Source: Moraxella sp. ZY210820
GTDB taxonomy: Bacteria > Pseudomonadota > Gammaproteobacteria > Pseudomonadales > Moraxellaceae
Assembly: GCF_030674635.1 (NCBI RefSeq)
Contig: NZ_CP089978.1
Coordinates: forward strand, 2,232,001 to 2,296,000
DNA length: 64,000 nucleotides
Direction of reading: 5' to 3'
Within the stretch, counting starts at the first letter, position 1; the number at the start of each line of letters is the position of its first letter. A model generated the notes under the pieces. It saw only the letters and a list, made by a program, of their open reading frames with translations. It had not been told where the DNA came from and ran no database searches. Below are positions 29,757 through 39,280 of the stretch, in pieces. The position numbers were made by a program, and so were the translations under genes.

Positions 29757-29766
29757 CATTAAAACA

Positions 29767-29796
29767 TTAAGGGATAACTTATCAGTTATCCCTTAA
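29767..29796 (-). terminator. Hairpin after hom
   Basis: TTAAGGGATAACT and AGTTATCCCTTAA form a 13-base perfect stem around TATC, about 27 bases after the hom stop on the minus strand. The T-run beyond it is short, so strength is uncertain. Confidence 0.65.
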
Positions 29797-29822
29797 ATCT
29801 TAAAACAGATAATCAATCTAAA

Positions 29823-31124
29823 TTAACTATCTAATGCTTCTAAACGAATACGTACTACTTCATCACATACCGCAGGTAGAGCTTGAATTTCTGCTACAGC
29901 TTCATTCATTTTACTTTCTGCGATTGGGTCAGTCAAAATCACAATTGGAATTAAATCTTTTAAGCGAGTTTGTTGCATAATCGCATCAACACCAATACCT
30001 TTTTGGCTTAAAATCGTGGTAATATTAGCTAATACACCTGTTTGGTCTTCAACATGAACACGCAAATAGTAACCAGTCTGCATTTCATCACTGCTTAAAA
30101 TCGGCATATCAGCAAGGGCTTCAAAGGCAAAATGAGGAATTGTACCTGCACCATCTTCAGTATAGCTAATATCACGTACAATATCAATGACATCAGCCAC
30201 TACCGCAGATGCTGTCGGACCTGCACCCGCACCCGCACCATAATACAAAGTAGAGCCAACTGCATTCGCATTAACTAAAACTGCATTCATCACGCCATTC
30301 ACATTAGCAATCAATTGGTCTTCTGGAATTAAGGTTGGATGTACACGCAATTCAATACCTTTTTCAGCACGGCGAGCAATCCCCAAATGCTTGATACGAT
30401 AGCCTAATTCTTCAGCATATTTCACATCTTGGGCTGTAATTTTACTGATACCTTCAGTATACACTTTATCAAACTGTAATGGAATACCAAACGCAATCGA
30501 TGCCAATAATGTTAATTTATGAGCCGCATCAATGCCTTCCACATCAAATGTTGGGTCAGCTTCAGCATAGCCTAGAGCTTGAGCTTCTTTTAATACATCA
30601 TCAAATGCACGACCTTTTTCACGCATTTCCGATAAAATAAAGTTACCTGTACCGTTAATAATACCTGCTAACCATTCAATACGGTTTGCTGATAAACCTT
30701 CACGCAATACTTTAATGATTGGAATACCGCCAGCTACCGCTGCTTCGTACATAATTTGTACATTATTTTCATCGGCAAGTTTAAATAACTCATTACCATG
30801 TTTAGCAAGTAAAGCTTTATTGGCTGTAACCACTTGTTTTTTATGTAAAATCGCTTCTTTTACCACTTCATAAGCAGGGTGAATACCACCAATCACTTCA
30901 ATCACAACATCAACATCTGGCTGACGTACAATGTCCAATAAATCAGCACTTTCTTTAATGCCATCAAGATTTAAATCAGGACGTGGGCGGCGAGTTCCCA
31001 CATAAGTGATTTGAATTTCACGTCCCGTACGGCGTTTAATTTCAGCCGCATTTTCTTGTAATATTTTTAAAGCACCACCGCCAACAGTACCTAAACCTAA
31101 TATTGCTAGGCGAACAGGTTTCAT
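29823..31124 (-). CDS. hom: Homoserine dehydrogenase
   Basis: The enzyme reduces aspartate semialdehyde to homoserine with NAD(P)H, on the way to threonine and methionine. The 433-residue protein has the Rossmann motif GLGTVGGG at the N-terminus, the NGTGNFIL substrate loop, ADPTFDVEGIDAAHK with the catalytic acidic and Lys residues, and a C-terminal ACT domain (VHVEDQTGVLANITTIL) that probably mediates threonine feedback. ATG 31124 is chosen because GGAG lies six bases away. It follows dsbC, as in Acinetobacter, but thrC is not next to it. It has its own promoter. Confidence 0.96.
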   Translation of the reverse strand: MKPVRLAILGLGTVGGGALKILQENAAEIKRRTGREIQITYVGTRRPRPDLNLDGIKESADLLDIVRQPDVDVVIEVIGGIHPAYEVVKEAILHKKQVVTANKALLAKHGNELFKLADENNVQIMYEAAVAGGIPIIKVLREGLSANRIEWLAGIINGTGNFILSEMREKGRAFDDVLKEAQALGYAEADPTFDVEGIDAAHKLTLLASIAFGIPLQFDKVYTEGISKITAQDVKYAEELGYRIKHLGIARRAEKGIELRVHPTLIPEDQLIANVNGVMNAVLVNANAVGSTLYYGAGAGAGPTASAVVADVIDIVRDISYTEDGAGTIPHFAFEALADMPILSSDEMQTGYYLRVHVEDQTGVLANITTILSQKGIGVDAIMQQTRLKDLIPIVILTDPIAESKMNEAVAEIQALPAVCDEVVRIRLEALDS

Positions 31125-31157
31125 AATGAACTCCATCTTTTTCGATAAAACGTCATC

Positions 31158-31186
31158 ATCATACCCAAAAAAAGCAATTTTGTTAA
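31158..31186 (-). promoter_or_regulatory. Sigma-70 promoter of hom
   Basis: On the minus strand TTAACA, a 17-base spacer and TATGAT lie in the gap between dsbC and hom, about 35 bases upstream of the hom start. It indicates that hom can be expressed apart from dsbC. Confidence 0.68.
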
Positions 31187-31218
31187 GCTAAATTTAACAT
31201 AAATCACTGTAATTTGGC

Positions 31219-32019
31219 TTATTTTTGGTTAATGGCTTTGATTAAATCATCAACACCTAAATAGCCTCCAATTTGACGACCATCTTCAGTGAAAATAGCA
31301 GGTGTACCTGAAACGCCCATTTGTTGCCCAAGCTCAAATTGTGTTCTAACAGGATTAGTACAGGTAGCAGGTGGTAAATTTACCCCATTCATTACATCAT
31401 CAAAGGCTTTTTTACGGTCATCACTACACCAAATACTTTCCATAGCAGGAAATAATTGCTCACCACGTGGCCAAGCAATATAGCGAACTTCAATGCCTTT
31501 AGCATTCATGTCTTCCATTTGACGATGTAAACGTTGGCAATAGCTACAACTTACATCACTAAACACATAAATTGTATGTTTTTTTGTACCTTTAGCAGGA
31601 TAAATAATTAAATCTTTGTCGTTAAGTGTCGCTAGGGCTTTTTTGTTGATATCCGCACGGAAGTTTTCACTTACATTTTCTACTTGTTTACCACCTAAAC
31701 GTAATAAATCACCCTGTAAAACAAAACTGCCATCAGCTGTAGCATAGATTGAAGTATGATTATCAAGAATTACCCAATAAAAATTAGAATTAGGAATTGC
31801 TTTAATTTCTGTGATTTTAACATTTAAATTCGCAGTCTTAAAATGTTGTTCTAAAGTAGTTTGCAAACGTTGAATAGCGTTAGTTTCTGTTAAAGTAGAA
31901 GCTTCTCCAGCAGGTGCTGAAGCTGTTAAACTCACTTTTTCTGTGGTCTGCTCTTGTTTACAACCCACCAATGCTATACTTGCTATCAGTAATGATAGGC
32001 TTAATGTTTTGATTTTCAT
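31219..32019 (-). CDS. dsbC: Thiol:disulfide isomerase DsbC, predicted lipoprotein
   Basis: This is a 266-residue DsbC/DsbG-family isomerase that reshuffles wrong disulfides in exported proteins. The thioredoxin-fold active site is CSYC (near 156-159, within FSDVSCSYCQRLH), with the cis-proline loop GTPAIF near the end. The N-terminal dimerisation domain occupies about 45-120. Unlike E. coli DsbC, the signal peptide ends in ALVGC with a Lys at +2, a lipobox, so the enzyme is probably membrane-tethered. The start is ATG 32019 with GAG seven bases upstream; an in-frame extension upstream lacks signal-peptide logic. DsbD, its likely reductant, is encoded at 57155-59317. Confidence 0.92.
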   Translation of the reverse strand: MKIKTLSLSLLIASIALVGCKQEQTTEKVSLTASAPAGEASTLTETNAIQRLQTTLEQHFKTANLNVKITEIKAIPNSNFYWVILDNHTSIYATADGSFVLQGDLLRLGGKQVENVSENFRADINKKALATLNDKDLIIYPAKGTKKHTIYVFSDVSCSYCQRLHRQMEDMNAKGIEVRYIAWPRGEQLFPAMESIWCSDDRKKAFDDVMNGVNLPPATCTNPVRTQFELGQQMGVSGTPAIFTEDGRQIGGYLGVDDLIKAINQK

Positions 32020-32041
32020 AAAAAAACTCTTTTTATCAATA

Positions 32042-32068
32042 AAATAATGAATACTATATTCATTATTT
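32042..32068 (-). promoter_or_regulatory. Perfect 12-base inverted repeat in the dsbC leader
   Basis: AAATAATGAATA and TATTCATTATTT are separated by CTA and lie 23 bases upstream of the dsbC start. It could be an operator or a leader hairpin; it is AT-rich, so chance symmetry is possible. Confidence 0.4.
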
Positions 32069-32097
32069 CTTAACTGCAATTAGTATAGCAAAATATA

Positions 32098-32135
32098 GGC
32101 AAATATCTATAAGTTTGATGTAACTGATATTTGCC
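32098..32135 (-). terminator. Hairpin downstream of the autotransporter gene
   Basis: GGCAAATATC and GATATTTGCC form a 10-base stem around 18 bases, 38 bases after the autotransporter stop. The following TATATTTTG is a weak T-run. Confidence 0.45.
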
Positions 32136-32173
32136 TAATTAACGTTTACTATGGATAGCTCAGAATGGAATCA

Positions 32174-35100
32174 TTACCAATGATAATTTAATTTCACACC
32201 ACCTGAATTCTGTGTATTAACTTCACTTCCTTCCGAACGACCCGCATGAATTTCTGTAGACCATTGCTTACCACCCACCTTAACACCAACTTCATGATGT
32301 CCATAACGTCCATACGCTTGTCTTAAACTATGACCGTTTACTTTAACCTCACTCTTTTCATTCATCGTATCAACATAATGACTAGAAATTGATGGTGTAA
32401 GTTCAATACCATTGCCTAAACTAAAACTTTTCTCTAATGATACACCAGCTCGATAGCTTAAAATATTTGCATCTGGCAATGCTATATTTGCACCATTTAA
32501 GTTATAGTTGCGTCCTTCTAAATAGTGGTAACGTACACCTACACTTGGTTTAATATTGACCAACTTTGTCGATACGGTTGTCCCTACATTCACTCCTGCT
32601 GTCGCTATATTGCGTGCAAGTTTGGTATCTTCTCCTTCTGAACGAAGTTCACTATCTGTACGTCCATAACCTACATCAACACTGACAAAACTATTATCAG
32701 CATAGTTAAGTTTACTATAAACCGAAAGCATATCTAATTTGCTTTCACTGCTTGCATTATCAGCAAAACGATTTGTCCCTTCACTATGACTATACGCAAC
32801 ACCAACCAGCAATTGACCATCTGCTGTATCAAGCACCGTATCAGCACCAATTTGAGTTAGGGTTTCTTGTTTTTTATAATCACGATAATACGCTGAACCA
32901 TGTTCAGTTTCATTATAGCGATTTACATTTAACCATACGCCACCTGAATGAATATTATCCAGTAAATGATGATTTAAACCATCCCCAACATGAATAACAC
33001 TATTCACTTGTGATGATAAATCTGATAATGCTGTATTGGCATAACGACTTATTAATTCTGATTGTTGTTTTTGTGCTAGTGCTTTACGGCGTGCTTCTTC
33101 CTCTGCTTCCGCTTTAGCCTTCGCTTCTGCTTCTGCCTTAGCTTTCGCCTCTGCTTCTGCCTTAGCTTTCGCCTCTGCTTCTGCCTTAGCCTTCGCCTCT
33201 GCTTCCGCTTTTGCCTTCGCTTCTGCTTCTGCCTTAGCTTTCGCCTCTGCTTCTGCCTTAGCCTTCGCCTCTGCTTCTGCCTTAGCTTTCGCTTCTGCTT
33301 CTGCCTTAGCCTTCGCCTCTGCTTCCGCTTTTGCCTTCGCTTCTGCTTCTGCCTTAGCCTTCGCTTCTGCTTCTGCCTTAGCTTTCGCCTCTGCTTCTGC
33401 CTTAGCTTTTGCTTTCGCATCATTCACAATTGTATTTACGGTTGCAACCACTGCTGTGGTAACACCTAAAGCGGTCGTTGCTGTTGCCAAGGCATTATTA
33501 GCACCTTGAACTGTTGTTGCACTGTTCGCTGCCGCTTGAGCTGCTTTTGCATCATTGACTGCTTGTTGGGCTTTAGCGACTTCTGCTTTAGCATTATTAA
33601 TCGCTGCTACACTTAATTGATCTCGTTCAGCATTCTGCAACACTTGCTGTGCATTAGCAAGAGCCTGTTCAGCGTTACCAACAACAGCATTCACTTGTGT
33701 TCGTACATCATTAATCGCCTGTGCTGTTGCATTCGCTTGGTTGTCAATTTCTTGTTCTAAGTTAGGACTCCATAAGCGATAATCATTGCCTTCTCTTTGT
33801 AAGGTATAACGATATGCACCTAAATCAACTTGTTGGTTATTATTGGCTAATAAGACCGTGCCACGATCTGTACCTTTCACACTTAGCAAGGTAAGATGTT
33901 CTTTGGTTTTTTGTGGCTCTAAACCTGTATCTTGTACCAATAATTTCACATTGGCATCATTGTTGCCATTCACAATAACTTTGTCGCTAACCAATTTAGA
34001 AATATTAGTTAAGTAATTAAACTGACCATTACCAGTTAAATTTCCTAAAATATTCAATGTATTATAACTGGTTGCACCATTGGCATTGCTAGCGTTATTT
34101 AATTGTACGATAGCACCTTGATTTAAGCTCAAATCCCCCACTTGGCTATTGCCAGTGAGTGTCCATTTACCATCTGCCTGAATCTTGGTTGTTGTACCTG
34201 CTACGGCTTGGATTTTACCAGTCAAATGACTACGCCCTATTTCCAATTCAGCCGAATTTGCTAAATTGACATCGCCTTTGACTTGTGTCGTTGGCAAAGT
34301 ATTCAACACTGCGGTCGAGTAGTTTTTGACATCACAGCTTTCTTCAAAGTTATAATCCGAACGAACGCAAACTGGCGTTGAATTTTGTATAAAGCCCAAT
34401 TGAACTTTCGATGTACTACTGGCGTCAATATTGGCATTGACTTCACTCACATTACGTCCGATATAGACTTTGGCATCATTTTTTGCTTGGATTGTGCTTG
34501 CCGTATAGCTACGATTAATCCAGTCATCATCTTTGATAACTTCTTTTTGTGCGATATAATCCAGTGCATGTGGTGTAGGACGACCTGACATCACGACACG
34601 CCCAGCTTCAGCAATCAACTGACCATTCAAATTACTACCACCAGTGAGCAGTAACGTTGATTCACTAGGACGATCTTCTGGACGATAAGTAAAATCAATT
34701 TGTCCATTTTTCTTACCGCTATCCGCTTTTTCTCCTAAATGTCCTGCAAATGTAGTAATCAAATTCACACGATTGATTTGATTCACATAATTAGCATGGG
34801 CTTTTTCGGCATTTGCATCGTCTTTTGTAGTATTACCTGTATTAAATCCTTCGCCTAAATAATCATAATATAAGCTATTATCACGAGTTGGGTTATAAAA
34901 CAAAGAGGCAGATGTTTTTACACGATATGCATTACCATCAGTTCCATTAACAAAAGGAAAAGCGACTCTTTCTGGCAACTGTTTTTCACCTAACCAAACC
35001 AAGCTGGCTTTTTGATCGTTGTGATTCACAATCAAACCGCCATCATCGACATTGTGAATACTATGTGTGCTAAGATTTTGTACCCCATTCAAATCCAAGC

Positions 35101-36697
35101 GTCCGCCACGATAACCAAATGTTAAATTATCCAAATTGATTTGCTGATTGTCCGTTAGACGCACTGTACCACGCCCACTGGTAATTTCAACGTTATTAAA
35201 AGCTTGCTTTTTACCAGCATCAGCCTGTTGAGCCAAAATCACTAAACCATCACCAACACTAATATCACCTAGATTTTCACCCTTACCATTGACATTAAGT
35301 GTTCCTCCACCAATCTTTGATAAACGGTCATCTTCAGGGTTATGTAATTGCCAATTAACCGTACTACCTGTATTGATGTCTAAGCCTGCACCAAGCCATG
35401 TTCGATTGCTCGTATTATCGCCACGGAAAGTAACCGTTTTAGCTGGCGTAGAGATAATCATATTCGCAATCGGCTGATAACCCACCTTAATTGCACCCGA
35501 CCCTTGATCAATATTTTGCGTCAACGACACTGTCGCATCTTGACTAAAATAAATGTCTTTTCCTTTCTCCAAACGATTTGAAATCGCACCGTTCACCAAA
35601 CTACTATCAAGTCCAGTCATCGACCAATTGAGATTGCGCCCCATAGCGTCTAAGCCGATATACCTACCTTTGATTGTGTCGTACACATCTCTATCAAACA
35701 CCGCATAGGTATCCGATGCCAGTGGATTACCATCTTTATCACTCATTTCAAAGCCACCGTGTAAAACACCAATCAATTCCCAACGATTGGTATTACGGTT
35801 ATAACCCAACAGACCACTACCACTATCCCCTTGTTCTGTCATGGTAATGAGTGGTGAAGAAGAAACAGGACGACCATCAGCAAAATGCGTCTTCATTGCA
35901 TCATTAAAATGATACACCTGATCATTTGTCCCTATAAATGTTTTATCATTAGGATCATATACATCGATGAGTTCAGCCTTTGAACCAATATATTGACCAC
36001 CACCGCTATTTTTCTCCACGGTTGGGTTAAATGCCATCACTGAACCACCAGTCAAATAATCATACGCATCATTCAACAATTCTGGTTCAGCCGCACCATT
36101 TGTTACTCGCTGTACACCACTACCGACACGAGCAAAGGCAGTATAGTTTGATAAGTCTAATCCTCTTGCAATAACATTATTTTGATCAAGATAGGATTGT
36201 GGAACTACCTCTGTTACCAATTTATTCAGGCGTGGTGCACCCAAGTCTTTATATTTGCCATGAATATCAGATTCGTCATCGACTTCAGCAGTGGTTAAAT
36301 CTTCTGCATAGTTAATATCCACAATATTATAGCGATAGCCATATTGATTACCAAACTGGATTGGGCGTGTCGATTGTTGAAATGTATCTTCACCATTGTG
36401 CATTGCAGTAACAATAAACTGCGGATCAATCAATGTTGCCGTACCTGTATTTACCAAAGAGGCACTCAAATCAGGCATTGGAATATTGTCCTGAAACAGT
36501 GAACCTAAACTTTTTCCTGTTTTATCCTTAATCTCAATATTAGTTGCACCAACAACAAAAACACCTTTATTTTCAGCAAAATCACGATAAGTTTGATAGT
36601 CAATATCTTCACGTACTGTTGAAGCCTGTACATATGTCATCAATATACTACTTAATGCAACAGCCAATAGTGTTTTTTTCAATTTGGTTAATTTCAT
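32174..36697 (-). CDS. S6-family serine protease autotransporter
   Basis: This 1507-residue type V secreted protein belongs to the IgA1-protease/Hap/SPATE family. After a signal peptide (cut near residue 25, VQA-STV) the protease domain opens with REDIDYQTYRDFAENKGVFVVGATNI. The catalytic His is in TAMHN near residue 100 and the Ser in EQGDSGSG near 289, positions that match IgA1 protease. The Asp lies in the 135-155 region but I cannot pin it. A beta-helical passenger follows, then about 13 tandem EAEAKAKA units (about 1093-1198), and a 12-stranded translocator from about 1235 ending in KLNYHW. The substrate is unknown. Confidence 0.93.
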   Translation of the reverse strand: MKLTKLKKTLLAVALSSILMTYVQASTVREDIDYQTYRDFAENKGVFVVGATNIEIKDKTGKSLGSLFQDNIPMPDLSASLVNTGTATLIDPQFIVTAMHNGEDTFQQSTRPIQFGNQYGYRYNIVDINYAEDLTTAEVDDESDIHGKYKDLGAPRLNKLVTEVVPQSYLDQNNVIARGLDLSNYTAFARVGSGVQRVTNGAAEPELLNDAYDYLTGGSVMAFNPTVEKNSGGGQYIGSKAELIDVYDPNDKTFIGTNDQVYHFNDAMKTHFADGRPVSSSPLITMTEQGDSGSGLLGYNRNTNRWELIGVLHGGFEMSDKDGNPLASDTYAVFDRDVYDTIKGRYIGLDAMGRNLNWSMTGLDSSLVNGAISNRLEKGKDIYFSQDATVSLTQNIDQGSGAIKVGYQPIANMIISTPAKTVTFRGDNTSNRTWLGAGLDINTGSTVNWQLHNPEDDRLSKIGGGTLNVNGKGENLGDISVGDGLVILAQQADAGKKQAFNNVEITSGRGTVRLTDNQQINLDNLTFGYRGGRLDLNGVQNLSTHSIHNVDDGGLIVNHNDQKASLVWLGEKQLPERVAFPFVNGTDGNAYRVKTSASLFYNPTRDNSLYYDYLGEGFNTGNTTKDDANAEKAHANYVNQINRVNLITTFAGHLGEKADSGKKNGQIDFTYRPEDRPSESTLLLTGGSNLNGQLIAEAGRVVMSGRPTPHALDYIAQKEVIKDDDWINRSYTASTIQAKNDAKVYIGRNVSEVNANIDASSTSKVQLGFIQNSTPVCVRSDYNFEESCDVKNYSTAVLNTLPTTQVKGDVNLANSAELEIGRSHLTGKIQAVAGTTTKIQADGKWTLTGNSQVGDLSLNQGAIVQLNNASNANGATSYNTLNILGNLTGNGQFNYLTNISKLVSDKVIVNGNNDANVKLLVQDTGLEPQKTKEHLTLLSVKGTDRGTVLLANNNQQVDLGAYRYTLQREGNDYRLWSPNLEQEIDNQANATAQAINDVRTQVNAVVGNAEQALANAQQVLQNAERDQLSVAAINNAKAEVAKAQQAVNDAKAAQAAANSATTVQGANNALATATTALGVTTAVVATVNTIVNDAKAKAKAEAEAKAKAEAEAKAKAEAEAKAKAEAEAKAKAEAEAKAKAEAEAKAKAEAEAKAKAEAEAKAKAEAEAKAKAEAEAKAKAEAEAKAKAEAEAKAKAEAEEEARRKALAQKQQSELISRYANTALSDLSSQVNSVIHVGDGLNHHLLDNIHSGGVWLNVNRYNETEHGSAYYRDYKKQETLTQIGADTVLDTADGQLLVGVAYSHSEGTNRFADNASSESKLDMLSVYSKLNYADNSFVSVDVGYGRTDSELRSEGEDTKLARNIATAGVNVGTTVSTKLVNIKPSVGVRYHYLEGRNYNLNGANIALPDANILSYRAGVSLEKSFSLGNGIELTPSISSHYVDTMNEKSEVKVNGHSLRQAYGRYGHHEVGVKVGGKQWSTEIHAGRSEGSEVNTQNSGGVKLNYHW
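33108..33418 (-). repeat. 24-bp tandem repeats encoding EAEAKAKA
   Basis: About 13 imperfect copies of a 24-base unit lie inside the autotransporter gene, each coding eight residues. Synonymous changes (GCC/GCT, GAA/GAG-type) differ between units, so the array is not freshly amplified. Unit gain or loss would keep the frame and change only stalk length. Confidence 0.92.
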
Positions 36698-36734
36698 GGC
36701 TTTAAATACCTATATAAAAAATGTCTTTTTTGTT

Positions 36735-36763
36735 ATCCTACACAAAATAAGCCTATAATGCAA
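36735..36763 (-). promoter_or_regulatory. Candidate promoter of the autotransporter gene
   Basis: On the minus strand TTGCAT, a 17-base spacer and TAGGAT lie about 38 bases upstream of the start codon. The -10 is preceded by TGTG, an extended -10 feature. From here to 36950 I see no other feature. Confidence 0.5.
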
Positions 36764-36955
36764 TGGCAAAATAAAACTAGACTCGTGAAAATCAAGATAT
36801 CTTTTTGCTTGATCATCTCATCTCATAGAGTTAGAACAAGTAAGGTGTCCATTTCTTTGACTTTCACTTTATAATCCTAATTTCAACTCTATAGAAAAAT
36901 GATAGTTTTAGATTAAGTATAAATAACCCTTGCGTTTCTTACACATAATATAAAA

Positions 36956-36988
36956 AACAGCATAACCCTTATGCAGAATTATGCTGTT
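36956..36988 (-). terminator. Terminator after guaB
   Basis: AACAGCATAA and TTATGCTGTT form a 10-base stem; on the minus strand it is followed by a run of T (TTTTATATT). It lies about 65 bases after the guaB stop. Confidence 0.75.
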
Positions 36989-37012
36989 ACAATAATCAAA
37001 AATAATCTAATT

Positions 37013-37032
37013 AACGTGAGCTCGACTTAAAT
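37013..37032. repeat. Solo end-like sequence of the 203-bp element family
   Basis: AACGTGAGCTCGACTTAAAT resembles the left end of the element at 29378 and the degenerate one at 56948. No partner end is visible nearby, so it may be a relic or chance. Confidence 0.35.
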
Positions 37033-37054
37033 CAAACTTTATATTTTAAAATCA

Positions 37055-38539
<1,485 letters not shown>

Positions 38540-38550
38540 TTACTTGCCGT

Positions 38551-38556
38551 ATTATA
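38551..38556 (-). promoter_or_regulatory. -10 box of guaB
   Basis: A perfect TATAAT reads on the minus strand 32 bases upstream of the guaB start. No good -35 stands 17 bases further; TTGTAA is 13 bases away, too close for standard geometry. Confidence 0.5.
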
Positions 38557-38632
38557 CCTTTTTTTAAGGTTACAAGCTAGCCATAAATCATGACTGACCA
38601 TTGTATAAAACACAATTTATCGCTATCAAAAA

Positions 38633-38983
38633 TCAATCATCATGGATTTGTATAATACGATTTTTTTCTGTATCTAATAGAATATAATCACCATTAATTT
38701 TATACCATTGTTGGTTATTATTGGGGCGTGTTAAATTATCCTGTCGATAATCTACTTTATAAGCATTACCACGATAATGTTGTGGCAATACAAAACCTTC
38801 TTTAAAACGATGTTTACGCTCACGACAGCTATCATCTTGACAGCGTATATCCGCTTTCATCATTTGATGACGTTGATGCGGTTCTATTTTATAGACATTT
38901 ACTCTTTTCTCATTAGCATGAGTTTGCGTACTGAGCAATAATGCTACTAACACCCATAGGAAACTTCGTTTATCATCATACAT
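38633..38983 (-). CDS. RcnB-like periplasmic protein
   Basis: This 116-residue protein has a signal peptide (about 1-23, ending THA-NEK) and a small C-terminal domain. HYRGNAYKVDYRQDNL...PNNNQQWYKINGDYILLD...NRIIQIH follows the RcnB-family pattern of a YxV strand and Pro-Trp-hydrophobic hairpin. RcnB in E. coli is linked to nickel and cobalt homeostasis; many relatives have no known role. Two cysteines (IRCQDDSC) may form a disulfide. ATG 38983 is chosen because AAGGTG lies six bases upstream. It is monocistronic. Confidence 0.7.
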   Translation of the reverse strand: MYDDKRSFLWVLVALLLSTQTHANEKRVNVYKIEPHQRHQMMKADIRCQDDSCRERKHRFKEGFVLPQHYRGNAYKVDYRQDNLTRPNNNQQWYKINGDYILLDTEKNRIIQIHDD

Positions 38984-39238
38984 ATTGAACACCTTAGATA
39001 TAATAGGCTACATCACCATGTGATTGTAATACCTAAATATTATAAGCGATTAAATTTCCATTTAATCAGCACGATAGCGTAAATCACTACTTATATACAA
39101 TTAAAAACCAAGTATTGTATAACGCTTATTATAGTATAAAAAAAATGCAAAGAAATTATGAAGACAGTTTATATTTGTGATAAAGTTTACATTTTTAAAT
39201 AAAAGTCGCCAAAATACCCTTAAAAAAAGCGTGGAAAT

Positions 39239-39266
39239 TTGTTATAGTTAGCATTTTCATTATATT
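39239..39266 (+). promoter_or_regulatory. Candidate promoter of argS
   Basis: TTGTTA, a 16-base spacer and TATATT lie just ahead of argS. The start codon would be only about 10 bases beyond the expected transcription start, and no Shine-Dalgarno is present, so the mRNA may be nearly leaderless. Confidence 0.45.
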
Positions 39267-39280
39267 ATATAGCTTGACAA

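Noticed and set aside
33108..33418. CRISPR-like regular repeats
   Set aside because: Units are 24 bases, contiguous without spacers and in frame with a coding stalk, so this is a protein repeat.
33076..33423. 115-residue Lys/Arg/Gln-rich frame on the minus strand
   Set aside because: It is a shifted frame over the 24-base repeats of the autotransporter; low-complexity repeats leave all frames open.
34385..34588. 67-residue plus-strand frame inside the autotransporter gene
   Set aside because: Antisense to a continuous, conserved coding region; no start signal.
39274..39279. TTGACA just ahead of the argS start codon as a -35 box
   Set aside because: It would put the -10 inside argS with no downstream gene to serve; the TTGTTA/TATATT pair further upstream fits better.
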